From Flavobacteriales bacterium (lineage in GTDB: Bacteria > Bacteroidota > Bacteroidia > Flavobacteriales_D > Sanyastnellaceae), in assembly GCA_016722445.1 (NCBI GenBank), contig JADKIZ010000019.1:1-64000 (forward strand): a stretch of DNA of 64,000 nucleotides. Reading direction: 5' to 3'. Each line of letters starts with the position of its first letter. Positions within the stretch are counted from its first letter, which is position 1. Shown one piece after another: positions 49,476 through 58,877 of the stretch. The notes below the pieces were generated by a model that searched no databases, had not been told where the DNA came from, and was given only the letters and a program-made list of their open reading frames with translations. The translations under genes and the position numbers were made by a program.

Positions 49476-49500
49476 AAAGGCCGGAATTTTCCGGCCTTTT
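49476..49500 (+). terminator. Rho-independent terminator after the DUF3078 gene
   Basis: Perfect stem AAAGGCCGGAA/TTCCGGCCTTT with a 3-base loop, followed by TTTTG. It lies 47 bp downstream of the DUF3078 stop. Confidence 0.88.
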
Positions 49501-49874
49501 GTTCTCAATTGCGCCATGAATAAGTGTAATTGTTCTATTGCATTTTGACACGAATCCTAACGTTTATTCTGGGTTGAACCCGAAACATGCAATGGATTTC
49601 GTCAATGAGATTCAAAACACCATAGTATACGAGTTTTCCCCGAATAAATTCGGGACAAACATGCAAACATGGTCACTACAATGGTGAGCAGCCGAAACGA
49701 GTTAAGCCTGTCCCGCCAAAGCGGGATATGAGCATTCAAAGGTGTAGTGATAGAAATAGAATTTCGAATGTATGATTCTATTTAGCTTGTTTTATTGTAT
49801 TCATTTTCGGTGCGTCAGAAGCATCCGAATTGGGATATTCGATAACGTCGCAATTCTTGGAATTTGGGTTTAGA

Positions 49875-50342
49875 GTTGATTGTTCACGCATGTGATTTTG
49901 TGGCTCCAATATTTTCCTCCGTACTTTTTTTCTTGATAAAAAAAGTACCAAAAAAATCAAGGCATCGGGCACTTGACTAAACCTCTTCCGTGTTTTTAGT
50001 ATTTGAACAGCTGGAATTAATCAAATAAAATTTTCGGGTCAAATTTCGCCGATACTTCGCCAAATCTCAGTTGCAGAGTATCCGACTATGCTCCTTCGAT
50101 TTGGCTTGTCTTCGACGAAATTTGACTCCGTAAAACACAAAACAGGTTTATTCAAGTGCCCTGAGAAAATCCTTGAAATCCTCAACATCTCCGGGCAGAC
50201 CAATCGGAACTCCTCCTTCATTCAAAAATGACATGACCTATGCCCTTCGTGCAACGTTTGGCTTGTCATTTTTGAATTCAGTCGTCAAACACCCGATTGC
50301 TCTTTTGCCCTGCGATGTTGGGATTTCTAAGGATTTTCTCAA
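49875..50342. repeat. Dispersed long-hairpin repeat, copy A (interrupted)
   Basis: Shares order and sequence with the region 53606-53880: a GG[C/T]TCCAA..TTTTC.CC lead, a hairpin GTACTTTTTTT-CTTGAT-AAAAAAAGTAC (49921-49948), an AAAAAATCAAGGC link, then a unit bounded by 29-bp imperfect inverted ends (50161-50189 and 50314-50342: TGAGAAAATCC...CAACATC and its complement). Inside that unit TTCAAAAATGACA (50221) pairs with TGTCATTTTTGAA (50264), and CAATCGG with CCGATTG, so the unit folds into one long stem. No transposase and no protein gene. Compared with copy B it is interrupted by another element at 49967-50161. Confidence 0.72.
49967..50161. repeat. Second long-hairpin element nested in copy A
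   Basis: 195 bp with 17-bp terminal inverted repeats GGGCACTTGACTAAACC (49967-49983) and its complement at 50145-50161, one mismatch. A further 11-bp perfect inner pair GTCAAATTTCG/CGAAATTTGAC (50038-50048 and 50116-50126) continues the stem. At copy B the flanking sequences (AAATCAAGGC and TGAGAAAATCC) are only three bases apart, so this element looks inserted. No open frame of interest; MITE-like. Confidence 0.62.
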
Positions 50343-50584
50343 AGGCCGGTCCGCGAACTAAAGGATAAATCGGGTGTTCTCTTTTGTACGATCTTCTAGC
50401 TACTTCTTTTCCAATTCACATTCAGTTCTTGAGAAGTGAATTAGCCTGGCTATTCTATCTCACTGCAATTCTTGGAATTCTAGTTGAACTGTGAATAAAC
50501 GAATCAGGATTACATTCATCTTGCTTTACTTTGTTTCCAATTCTGATTTTGCCAAAACTTGTTTGCAGCATATGGTGTCTTTTG

Positions 50585-51523
50585 ATGGTGTTTTTGGCAA
50601 CAGCCAAATCACTTCCTACTGTCGTGCTGAGTGGTATTCCAGTAAATGACCTGTAGCACAATGTGAAGATCAACAAATCGTCATACCACTCAAACGTGCG
50701 GGTAATTTGTTTCTGATAGAAGCCGTGGTAGACAGTGTCGCTGGCGATTTCATCTTTGATACCGGAGCGCCATATTTGGTGCTCAATCAGAACTATTTCC
50801 GTCAGCTATGCAGCCGCAACAAAATTTGATCACCGCCAGTGTCGGCAACACGAATACTGCTGTTCGTACTGTCGTGCATACGCTCAGTTTCTCGGGCATC
50901 CGATACAACGACATTGATGTGGACCTCACCGACCTCAGTCATATTGAAGACAGCCGAAATTTTCGTTTGTTGGGTTTATTGGGGACAAATCTCTTTGCGG
51001 ACTTTCATGGGAAGTGAATATGGTCACCTCGTCAAATGACACTCACCAGATTGAATGCTGGTGGTGATCCAGCGCTGTCATCCATTGATTCACTTGTTGC
51101 TTCGCATCAACCTGACTTGTGTTCTCCTTTTCAGTATTGCGACCATAAAATCATGATGAATGTAATTGTTGCCGGTAAAAAAGCTCAACTGGATGTTGAC
51201 AGCGGAGCCGAAACGAATGTCGCCGATGTGTTGTCCGGTAAAAAAGTCCTCGATGATTTTATTGTATTGAGACGTACGTCATTGTCTGGCACTGCGGGTG
51301 TTAGTCAGGATGTACTCACGGAATACTTCCGGAAATAAGCATAGGAAAACAACATTTTCAAATGCAACAAACCATCGTGACCAGCATGCGCGAAATGAAT
51401 GAAGCCTGCAGTATGTATATCGATGGCGTACTTGGCTACAGTTTCCTTTCGCAGGGCGTATACACCTTGAATTTCAGGAATCGGGAATTTTGTATTTACC
51501 TTTATAACAGTTTGAACAGATGA
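50585..51523 (+). pseudogene. Retropepsin-like aspartyl protease with two Asp motifs, frameshifted
   Basis: Readable pieces in order: a hydrophobic start (MVFLATAKSLPTVVLSG), QQIVIPLKRAGNLFLIEAVV, the first catalytic block DFIFDTGAPYLVLN near 50750, LGTNLFADF, then a second half with AQLDVDSGAETNVAD near 51190 and DGVLGYSFLSQGVYTLNFRNREFCIYLYN at the end. D-T-G and D-S-G blocks about 145 codons apart suggest a two-domain pepsin-like arrangement of retropepsin units (Asp_protease_2 type). At least three lost bases. The start is approximate. Its stop overlaps the ATG of the next gene. Confidence 0.68.
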
Positions 51524-52902
51524 TGATAAGAATATATATCCTGATCTCAATTTGTTTTGCGGTGCTATCATCTGGGGCAAAAAGATGTGTTCAGGATCAA
51601 AAGGAGAAGAAATGATCATGACCTTGGATGATCGCTGGTCCAAACAAGTTACAGATAGTCTTTTGAATATCTACGAAATGAAAAATCTCTCCGTGGATAG
51701 TTCATTTCGATACCTTCATGCAGGACTTATTTCAAAAGATGGATGGCGTGTTCGACGGAAAGGAAAACACATTGTAGAAGTGTATCGGTCTGTCGCGAAT
51801 CTTCCTACAGTAAAAACCATCAAGACTTAAGTCGGTTGACAGAATACATGCAACATTCGTCGATAGTGCCAAGCTGGATGGATCAAATGGATATAGCAGT
51901 CAGTATCCCGGGTTCAATCAATTCAGGAATATATCGGTGATGGAAATGAGTGATGGCATTTCGAGATTCAGATTGGAAGGACATCAGAATGCACAGGAAG
52001 TGCTGCTCAGCGGGAGCTTCAACAACTGGAGAACAAGTGGCATGGCGATGCAGAAATCCAAGAACGGTTGGGAAGTCAAACTCAAATTGGTGCCAGGTCG
52101 TTATGAATATAAATTCATCGTTGATGGTACCTGGATGCGTGATCTGGAGAACCTTCAAAAACTGAATGACACCTATGGAGATTTCAATTCAGTTTACTTC
52201 AAACCCAACGTTTCATTTACCATAGAACGTGATGCCAAAAAAAAGAACGGGAAATACTTGGTTTGTGGAGTTGTTTCTACCTGATGGAATGTATCAATAC
52301 AAATTCATCGCAGATGGCAAATGGATAACAGATCCCAATAATCCACGTAAGTTCGACGATGGTTGGGGAGGAAATAATTCTGTAATCAGTGTGGGTGAAC
52401 CTGTTACATTTTTCCTGAAAGGATATCAAAATGCAACCAACGTTTATTTGAGTGGCAGTTTCAATGCATGGAAGGAGAAAGAAATTGCCATGATGCAAAA
52501 TGATTCCGGATGGTATGTTGCCATCACTGTTGGTAGCGCCTTACACGAATACCGATTCAATGTTGATGGCAAGTGGGTGACAGATCCTACTTCACCGGTT
52601 GTCACGAATGAATATGGGGAGTTCAACAACTATAAGATTCCAATTTCCAATCACGTCTTTCGTTGCCAGGCCACAGCTCAAAACGAAATCCGTATATGTG
52701 ACCGGCAGTTTCTGTGATTGGCGCGAACCCGGATTTGCAATGAAAAAATATCCGATACCGAATGGGAATTGCCCATTTATCTTCTTCCGGAAAGACTAAA
52801 TACAAATTCATCATTGATGGTGAATGGAAGCTTGATACCCTCAATCCGGATTATGAAGAGAATGAGTTCGGCTCAGGAAATTCGATTGTTTGGGTGAAGT
52901 GA
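51520..52902 (+). pseudogene. Exported protein of tandem glycogen-binding (CBM48/AMPK-like) domains, frameshifted
   Basis: ATG at 51520 overlaps the previous stop (ATGA). A signal peptide (MMIRIYILISICFAVLSSG) is followed by a helical region (DDRWSKQVTDSLLNIYEMKN) and then repeated CBM48-type modules with V-x-L-S-G-S-F-N-x-W, W-x-V-x-L-x-L-x-P-G-x-Y-x-Y-K-F-I-V/A-D-G-x-W blocks: near 52000, 52280 (partial), 52440, 52690 (VTGSFCDWREPGFAM) and ending KYKFIIDGEWKLDTLNPDYEENEFG. At least three frame breaks. The modules bind alpha-glucans or glycogen-like polymers in known members. Purely binding modules with no enzyme domain visible. Confidence 0.75.
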
Positions 52903-53037
52903 ATGAATCGATAGCAATCTTTCTAGGGCTGGTTAAATTTTATCTTGAATCATCGAATGTGATTCGTATTCAATCGACACTTATGTTTTGCTAAACGATC
53001 AATTAGATGAACCAATGATATTGTTCACACACCGTCG

Positions 53038-53465
53038 TCAAACCACTTGCTCACTCCCATCTTTGATCGCTGCAAGAAGGGTGGTGAGGTCAATATCCTT
53101 CAAACTTTTGAATTTGATACAATATCCGGTAATACTCGCTTTACCATTTTACTACTATAGGTTTGCGGAAAGGTATTTTTGTCAGAGAAAGTCATGATAT
53201 AGATTGAGATACCAGTTGTATTGGCACTCATTCCTATCTGATAAAATTCCTTCGTTTTACCATCAGCATATTTGATCGTGTGAACACCATAACCAATGTT
53301 GGGATTGGTCACCACTTTATTTTCTTCGTTTTTACCATCTAAAAACCAAAAGCTTGCCAATCCGGCAAGGTCTTCAATATCCTTTGATGAAGTTCCAACA
53401 TATCACTCCGTTTTGACTCGGATTGTTCTGCGATATAATTCCTGGATTTGTTGTTCGATTTTCAT
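53038..53465 (-). pseudogene. DUF1801-family protein, frameshifted
   Basis: Start MKIEQQIQELYRRT at ATG 53463-53465. Frames then switch through SDMLELHQRILKTLPD to the intact stretch WFLDGKNEENKVVTNPNIGYGVHTIKYADGKTKEFYQIGMSANTTGISIYIM, the DUF1801/YdhG-like core, and to KASITGYCIKFKSLKDIDLTTLLAAIKDGSEQVV at TGA 53038-53040. About 143 codons when repaired with at least three indels. Small cytoplasmic protein of unknown function. Confidence 0.75.
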
Positions 53466-53605
53466 ATGGTGGTCAAATATGTGGGCTAAAATACAATGCT
53501 GACTTGAAGAGAATAATTCTATTTAACTTCATTCAAGTGCCTCAATTTCTACAAGTCGCAAGCAATCTATTCTGAACATTCAAACTTGCGGTGAGACTTT
53601 GAATT

Positions 53606-53880
53606 TTTGTTTGGGGAGATGATTGTTCTCATTATTAATTTATGGTTCCAAGATTTTTCTCCCTCCTTTTTTCTTGATAAAAAAGGAGCAAAAAAAATCA
53701 AGGCTGTTGAGAAAATCCAGGAAATCCTCAACATCTCCGGGCAGATCGACCCAAAGCTCCTCGTAGTTTCCAAAAATGGCGCGAGTACTTTTTACACCCC
53801 ATTCTATTTGGACATTTTAAAACTGCTCGTCGCGGTCGCTCTTTGCCCTTTGATGTTGGGATTTCTACGGATTTTCTCAA
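53606..53880. repeat. Dispersed long-hairpin repeat, copy B
   Basis: Uninterrupted counterpart of copy A. Hairpin CTCCTTTTTT-CTTGAT-AAAAAAGGAG at 53663-53688, AAAAAAAATCAAGGC link, then a 174-bp unit with 29-bp imperfect inverted ends TTGAGAAAATCC...CAACATC (53707-53735) and the complement (53852-53880). The lower stem of the small hairpin is GTAC/GTAC in copy A and CTCC/GGAG here, so pairing is kept while the sequence changes. Surrounding 53466-53605 and 53881-54168 hold no gene I can support. Confidence 0.72.
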
Positions 53881-54168
53881 AACGTCAGCACCAACATGAG
53901 GTGTTTCGCCAAGAGATTAACGGTGTACTGATTTTTCTCTTCCCATTTTATCTTGGCTATTAGAGTATTGCATGATGAATAGAGTTAACTATGCAATTCT
54001 ATCGACTCACAATACTTGGAATCACGATCCAATGATGCAAGGTTCAATACATATGGCTTTCCTAAACTGACTTGCTTCGGATTCTATTATCTAAAGGTAA
54101 TTCCAGCTATTCAGGAAGTTTAAGTGACGTTCGTGAAAAAATTGTTCGAGACAGAACGATTACAGAAA

Positions 54169-55298
54169 CTACTTGAATGCTCTTCCATATTCCTCAGGGT
54201 CTCTGATAAATGGCATCCAACAATCCGTCTTTCGGCAAATCGCCATTCAATTTCCAAAACATCATACCACCGAGCTTCTTTCTCATGGCATACTCTTTTT
54301 AATCTGCAGGATTCGGCGTTGTCGTAAGTGATAAATATTTTCTCTTCCGCGTTATAACGGAATGGAGCTTTTGCGATCGAATCCCAATACGTGATGAATC
54401 CTTTCTCGGGGGTGTATTTCACAACGATATCTTTGTATTTGACATCGCCACCCGATTTTCCCTTTTGTCCCAATCCATGATTCTCCGCATCGACATCCTT
54501 TACCACGAAGCCATAAAACCCGGCGCCAATCACGATTTTGTTCATGGGTACTTTGAGTGAATCCAACAACTCAACTCCGCTTGCTACACTTTCCTTTTGG
54601 AAAGGTGAAGAATACAGCGCAGCATGATGACCTGTATGAGCTCGTTTGTCGTTGGGCAAGCCATAAGTCATCAGGTTTACGAAATCCACGTGAGGCATGA
54701 CTTCTGCCATCAATGAATTTTGAACATATTCCGGAAAACTATTGGCATCAAAACTCAATTCATAAGGAGGAGGCAGTTCTTGACGTAATGTCTTGATCAA
54801 TGATGTGAAATTTGTTTTATCCTCCGGTTTGCCAGGACCATACTTTCCTCCCATTACCTGACTTTCCCAATCTAAGTCAAAGCCATCCAAATCATATTTG
54901 ATCAATAATTCTTTCACTGATTTTGCGAAAACCTGTCTGTCGGTTTCAGATGAGAAGACTGACGAACAAGTTTGACATCCGCTCCATCCGCCCAAGGCCA
55001 CCATCACTTTCAAATGTGGATACTTTTCTTTTGATCCACCAAAAGCCTCAGCGTTTCCTCCCTGAAGCGAATCTTCAAATGCGATTTTGTTGCCATCTAG
55101 CTGTGTAAAACAGAAAACGATGTGGGTGAGTTTCTGATATTCAAAATTCTCTACTTCATGTTTGGGGCCTAAATAATAGCCTATCACTCGAAATGATGAT
55201 GAATCCTGACTTCCGGATATAACCTGACCACAGCCTAAAGACAAGATCATTGACAAAAGAATATGTGGTAAGATGAAGCTGTTTAGATTTTTCATCAT
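54169..55298 (-). CDS. GH18 chitinase-like lipoprotein, frameshifted near the C-terminus
   Basis: Signal with lipobox LSLGC, then a GH18 barrel: FRVIGYYLGPKHEV, KVMVALGGWSGC, the catalytic signature LDGFDLDWES (DxxDxDxE, about 136-145), LSFDANSFPEYV, FVNLMTYGLPND and IVIGAGFYGFVV. Past residue 330 (ITYDNAESCRLK) the frame shifts; the expected end MRKKLGGMMFWKLNGDLP and DPEEYGRAFK is readable in other frames to TAG at 54169. Two lost bases suffice. Hydrolyses chitin or chitin-like polymers at the cell surface, a reasonable family inference. Confidence 0.9.
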
Positions 55299-55377
55299 AG
55301 GTTCAAATGATTGTATTCATATGCAACGATAAGTGAAGATACTTCTTTTGAAATGATTCAGGTGCTCGATTTTCTGT

Positions 55378-55730
55378 TTAGGAAAGTACCTGGAGTGCTT
55401 CATCCATGGAATGAACAAAGTTGATGTGTTTGCCTTTGTTGCTCTCATAGATGAATTCAGTGAGGCTTTTGCTGTTGTATTTGGAGTATTCTCCAACAAT
55501 GGCCAATCGCACGCGGTAATTCGAAAACTTTTGGAGTATCTCTCCAGCCATTCCATTTTTCAAATCAAAAAAATCCGGTATGATATTTTTTGCGTGAATA
55601 ATCACTTTGTCGAATCCTGGTAAAGATTGCCCAACAAGTCCAATCCTTCTTCCATGGATTGAATCACCAAATCATCCGCTACCACTTCAGCTATGCGTGT
55701 TTGGTTTATATCATGTACTTCAATTGTCAT
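55378..55730 (-). CDS. DUF4180 family protein, one frameshift
   Basis: Start at ATG 55728-55730: MTIEVHDINQTRIAEVVADDLVIQSMEEGLDLLGN. The frame breaks after about 40 codons and resumes with GFDKVIIHAKNIIPDFFDLKNGMAGEILQKFSNYRVRLAIVG, the DUF4180 core, to ALQVLS. One G lost in CAGGGATTC explains it. About 117 residues, cytoplasmic, unknown function. Confidence 0.85.
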
Positions 55731-55882
55731 GACTTTTCCTCCACCTTCAATTGCGATATTTCTTTGCGTTTATTTTTATGAGCCGGGTTGACTGACATAT
55801 GATTTCTACTTTCAATCAAACATCATTTGTTCCTGAAAACAGGCCTTGGCTTTGTCCGAAAATAGACAAACTTTCAATGGTA

Positions 55883-56980
55883 CTATAATCCTGTGAATGT
55901 TGAACCATTGAATTTACAAATGCCATTTGCATCTGTTCCAAACCACATTGTTCCACTATTGTCCTTATATATCGTATTGACTGCATCACTGGTCAGGCCA
56001 TCTTGAGTTGTATAGTTTGTCAGTAATTTCCCATCAAATTTCCAAACACCTGCATCAACAGTTCCAACCCAAAGATTACCCTGATTGTCTTCATTGATGG
56101 CATAAACACGGGCCATGGTTCCTTTACCGGATTTACCGGAAGCCTTGAAGTCGGCATTACCAAGCCCCAATTCATTTGTCATATTTTTCAATTCCTTTCC
56201 ATCATATCGAAACAGACCAGCCCCATTGTTTCCAAACCAAAGGTTACCATTGCGATCTTCGAATATGGCGAGAACAGCAGGACCTGCAAGGCCTTTTTCT
56301 TTAAACCAAGTCAGTGTCTTCCCGTCATATTTGCATACACCTTCAGCTTGTGTCCCGAACCAGACGTTGCCTCTTCGATCTTTGAGCATACAATAGACAG
56401 CCATACTACCCAATTCAAAAGGGTTCTTCAAACTTTTCTCTAACTTCGTTGGAAGGAATGGTAAAAAGTCAAGTGAAGTTCCGTTGTATCTGAATACACC
56501 ACTGCCAGCGTAGAACCACAAATCACCTTCCTGTGTTGTCCAATCGTCTTTCATACCTCCTGTGAATGAAACATGGTCGGTATGTGTCATGAACTTCGTG
56601 CCATCGAACTCACTAACACCGAATCTTCCAGTTCCAAACCACATGTGGCCCAATGCATCTTCTTGTATGCTTAAAATCTGATTGTCCGGAAGGCCATCCT
56701 TGGTAGTAAACTGTGTCAAGACTTTGGAGTCATATCGATAAACACCAGCTCCATTGGTTCCAATCCAGTAGTTGCCATTTTTGTCCTGATACATGCTCCT
56801 GATATTCTTGTCGATGGTACGTGCCACGCTACTCAAACCGGTAGCAATTGTTGATGGCTCTGTTTTCACATCCGACGTTGAAGGAAGAATTCGATTATTG
56901 GGTTCACGACATGAGGTCAATCCCAAGGTAAAAAATGCGATGACTAAAAAATGGGTTAGCGGTGTAATGGGATTTTTCAT
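55883..56980 (-). CDS. Two-component-regulator-type propeller lipoprotein, paralogue 1
   Basis: About 365 residues starting MKNPITPLTHFL, lipobox LGLTSC. The mature part is a series of Reg_prop blades of the pattern D-x-x-G-N-x-W-I/F-G-T...G-V-x-x-Y/F-D-G-K (YQDKNGNYWIGTNGAGVYRYDSK, LKDRRGNVWFGTQAEGVCKYDG, FEDRNGNLWFGNNGAG, NEDNQGNLWVGTVDAG, YKDNSGTMWFGTDANG). In hybrid sensors this propeller precedes a histidine kinase, but here the protein ends after the blades. Likely a periplasmic or surface sensor or binding module. Paralogous to the gene at 57.7 kb. Confidence 0.85.
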   Translation of the reverse strand: MKNPITPLTHFLVIAFFTLGLTSCREPNNRILPSTSDVKTEPSTIATGLSSVARTIDKNIRSMYQDKNGNYWIGTNGAGVYRYDSKVLTQFTTKDGLPDNQILSIQEDALGHMWFGTGRFGVSEFDGTKFMTHTDHVSFTGGMKDDWTTQEGDLWFYAGSGVFRYNGTSLDFLPFLPTKLEKSLKNPFELGSMAVYCMLKDRRGNVWFGTQAEGVCKYDGKTLTWFKEKGLAGPAVLAIFEDRNGNLWFGNNGAGLFRYDGKELKNMTNELGLGNADFKASGKSGKGTMARVYAINEDNQGNLWVGTVDAGVWKFDGKLLTNYTTQDGLTSDAVNTIYKDNSGTMWFGTDANGICKFNGSTFTGL

Positions 56981-57060
56981 GGTTGGGATGTTGTACAAAA
57001 CGTCCTGATGTTGTTGTGCGTGCAGCCTTTGTTTTCTTCATCTATCTCTCCATGATCAAA

Positions 57061-57630
57061 TCACCAACCTAAGTGCTGATAATCTTGAAACAGGTAATTT
57101 TCCGGATCATCCACATAGATCCGTATTTCATAACCATGATCTAAAATGGCTTCACCTTTCGATTCATAACGGCTTTGCAGTGTGTAAATGCGTTCGCCTT
57201 TGAAGAAGACCATAGCCGCTCCATTTTGCACCACTTGCTTCACATAAGCTTCTACAACCTTAGAATGACCAACGTTGTCCTTGTCATTTTCCATTCCTGC
57301 ATAAACAATCAAACTCCGTAAATCAAAACCGTGATCGGCCTTTTCGATTTGTTCCGCTGCTCGCTGATATCTTTTGGAAGTATGTTCGAAATACAGAAAG
57401 GTAGCGGAATCTGTATCATAATAAGTGGCGGCTGACTCAGCGTATGTCTTACTGTTGATGCGAAAAGCATCTGCGATAAATGCCAACGGTACATAAACCT
57501 GGTAATCACCTCTTGTCCATACGCCCATTCTTTCCTCGTTCACTGTTTCGGAAAGTTCGATTTTGTTGACTGTTTGAGCTTGTCCCACAAAACCCCATAC
57601 AAAGAGGAAAAGATAGAAGACGAATTTCAT
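57061..57630 (-). CDS. Hypothetical exported protein
   Basis: Protein of 189 residues with signal peptide cleaved near VGQAQ. Mature part is soluble with no recognised domain; LAFIADAFRINSKTYAESAATYY and FDLRSLIVYAGMENDKDNVGHSK are visible landmarks. It sits between two paralogous propeller lipoproteins on the same strand, so it may share their transcript. Confidence 0.65.
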   Translation of the reverse strand: MKFVFYLFLFVWGFVGQAQTVNKIELSETVNEERMGVWTRGDYQVYVPLAFIADAFRINSKTYAESAATYYDTDSATFLYFEHTSKRYQRAAEQIEKADHGFDLRSLIVYAGMENDKDNVGHSKVVEAYVKQVVQNGAAMVFFKGERIYTLQSRYESKGEAILDHGYEIRIYVDDPENYLFQDYQHLGW

Positions 57631-57737
57631 GTATCAAAAATAGGTGATCACATCAGACCGATAAGGTCATACAGAAAGTCTTGGGGAATTTTGGCCTATG
57701 AGAATGTCGAAGCGTTCGCAACATGAATAACCTCAAT

Positions 57738-58784
57738 TCACCCTTTGAATGGCGTAAAGGTCTTACCATCGAAAATAAATATGCCATCTCCTTCTGTGCC
57801 TACCCAGAGTTTGCCTTGTTTATCAATATAAACAGTCCAGATGTTGTCGATGGACAATCCGTCTTTGGTGGTAAAGTTTGTAATCGCTCGATCGCTGATT
57901 CTCCAAATGCCATTGTCGATGGTGGCTACCCAAAGGTTACCCTGCTGGTCTTCTGTGATCTTCCAAATCCTTGACATCAGTCCCGGTTTACCAATGGGAT
58001 ATTTTTCAAAATCGGGATTGTGTAAGTTCTTTTCTCTTGAAAAATTCACGAAGTCTTTTCCATCATAACGGAATAACCCATCTCCATTGTTGCCCATCCA
58101 AAGCACTCCGTTTTTGTCTTCAAACAGGTCTCGAATGGCGGAACCAAGTTCCTTATTGTCAAACCATGTAAACTTTTCGCCGTCGTATTTGCAGATTCCT
58201 GCTGTGGCAGTGCCAAACCAGGCATTCCCATATTTGTCTAAACAAGTGGCATAGATATCGTAATGATGACGACGATTTTCTTCGTTTTGAATAGGCGAAG
58301 TGAATGGCAATTTAATCTGAGATAGTTTATCGCCATGGCGGTAATATTCGAATATCAGCTCTCCCCTTTTGAAATCATATTTTTCGGTGGTGGTATCAAT
58401 CGGAACATGCTCAAAGCGGCTTCCATCAAAAGAACAGATCTGTAACAAATCTTGCGAGCGAAGACTGGTCTTGAACCACATCTTGCCATCACGTCCTTCC
58501 TTCACCATCCAGACATCATCACTGCTCAGCCCGTCTTTCACCCTATAATTGACAATGGACTTGCCATCGTATTTGTAAACGCCATTTCCATTCGATGCAA
58601 ACCACATATTGAATTGAGAGTCCTGGGTAATACCACGGATCTCGCCCAGAACCTCTTGAACGGTATCTCCCAATTGTTCTACCGCGAGTTTTTCACTTTC
58701 GATATTCCCTGACTTCTTAGCATATCCATTGCATGACACAAGACATGTCAATACCGCAACAATGAAAATGGTTCGTACCATCAT
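57738..58784 (-). CDS. Two-component-regulator-type propeller lipoprotein, paralogue 2
   Basis: About 348 residues from MMVRTIFIVAVLTCLVSC, whose lipobox fixes the start; a start 11 codons upstream is open. Reg_prop blades: FASNGNGVYKYDGKSIVNYRVKDGLSSDDVWMV, DKYGNAWFGTATAGICKYDGEKFTWF, FEDKNGVLWMGNNGDGLFRYDG, EDQQGNLWVATIDNG, DKQGKLWVGTEGDGIFIFDGK. No kinase or other output domain. Shares blade order and the phrase GKPGLMSRIWKI/GKGTMARVYAI with paralogue 1, so the two arose by duplication. Confidence 0.85.
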   Translation of the reverse strand: MMVRTIFIVAVLTCLVSCNGYAKKSGNIESEKLAVEQLGDTVQEVLGEIRGITQDSQFNMWFASNGNGVYKYDGKSIVNYRVKDGLSSDDVWMVKEGRDGKMWFKTSLRSQDLLQICSFDGSRFEHVPIDTTTEKYDFKRGELIFEYYRHGDKLSQIKLPFTSPIQNEENRRHHYDIYATCLDKYGNAWFGTATAGICKYDGEKFTWFDNKELGSAIRDLFEDKNGVLWMGNNGDGLFRYDGKDFVNFSREKNLHNPDFEKYPIGKPGLMSRIWKITEDQQGNLWVATIDNGIWRISDRAITNFTTKDGLSIDNIWTVYIDKQGKLWVGTEGDGIFIFDGKTFTPFKG

Positions 58785-58877
58785 GACTAAGGACTTAGAT
58801 GAGGAGTATTGCATCAATTTTTATTGTAGTTGTTCATTTGATATCTAACATTAAAGCTGATTGACCTCATCCATACA

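Noticed and set aside
49778..49972. Minus-strand small protein with FLSRKKVRRK
   Set aside because: It is a translation of the dispersed hairpin repeat; the same phrase arises from the second copy at 53.6-53.8 kb in a different context.
53607..53963. 118-codon plus-strand frame with LDKKGAKKIK
   Set aside because: Lies on the hairpin repeat copy B and reads straight through its inverted ends; no independent support.
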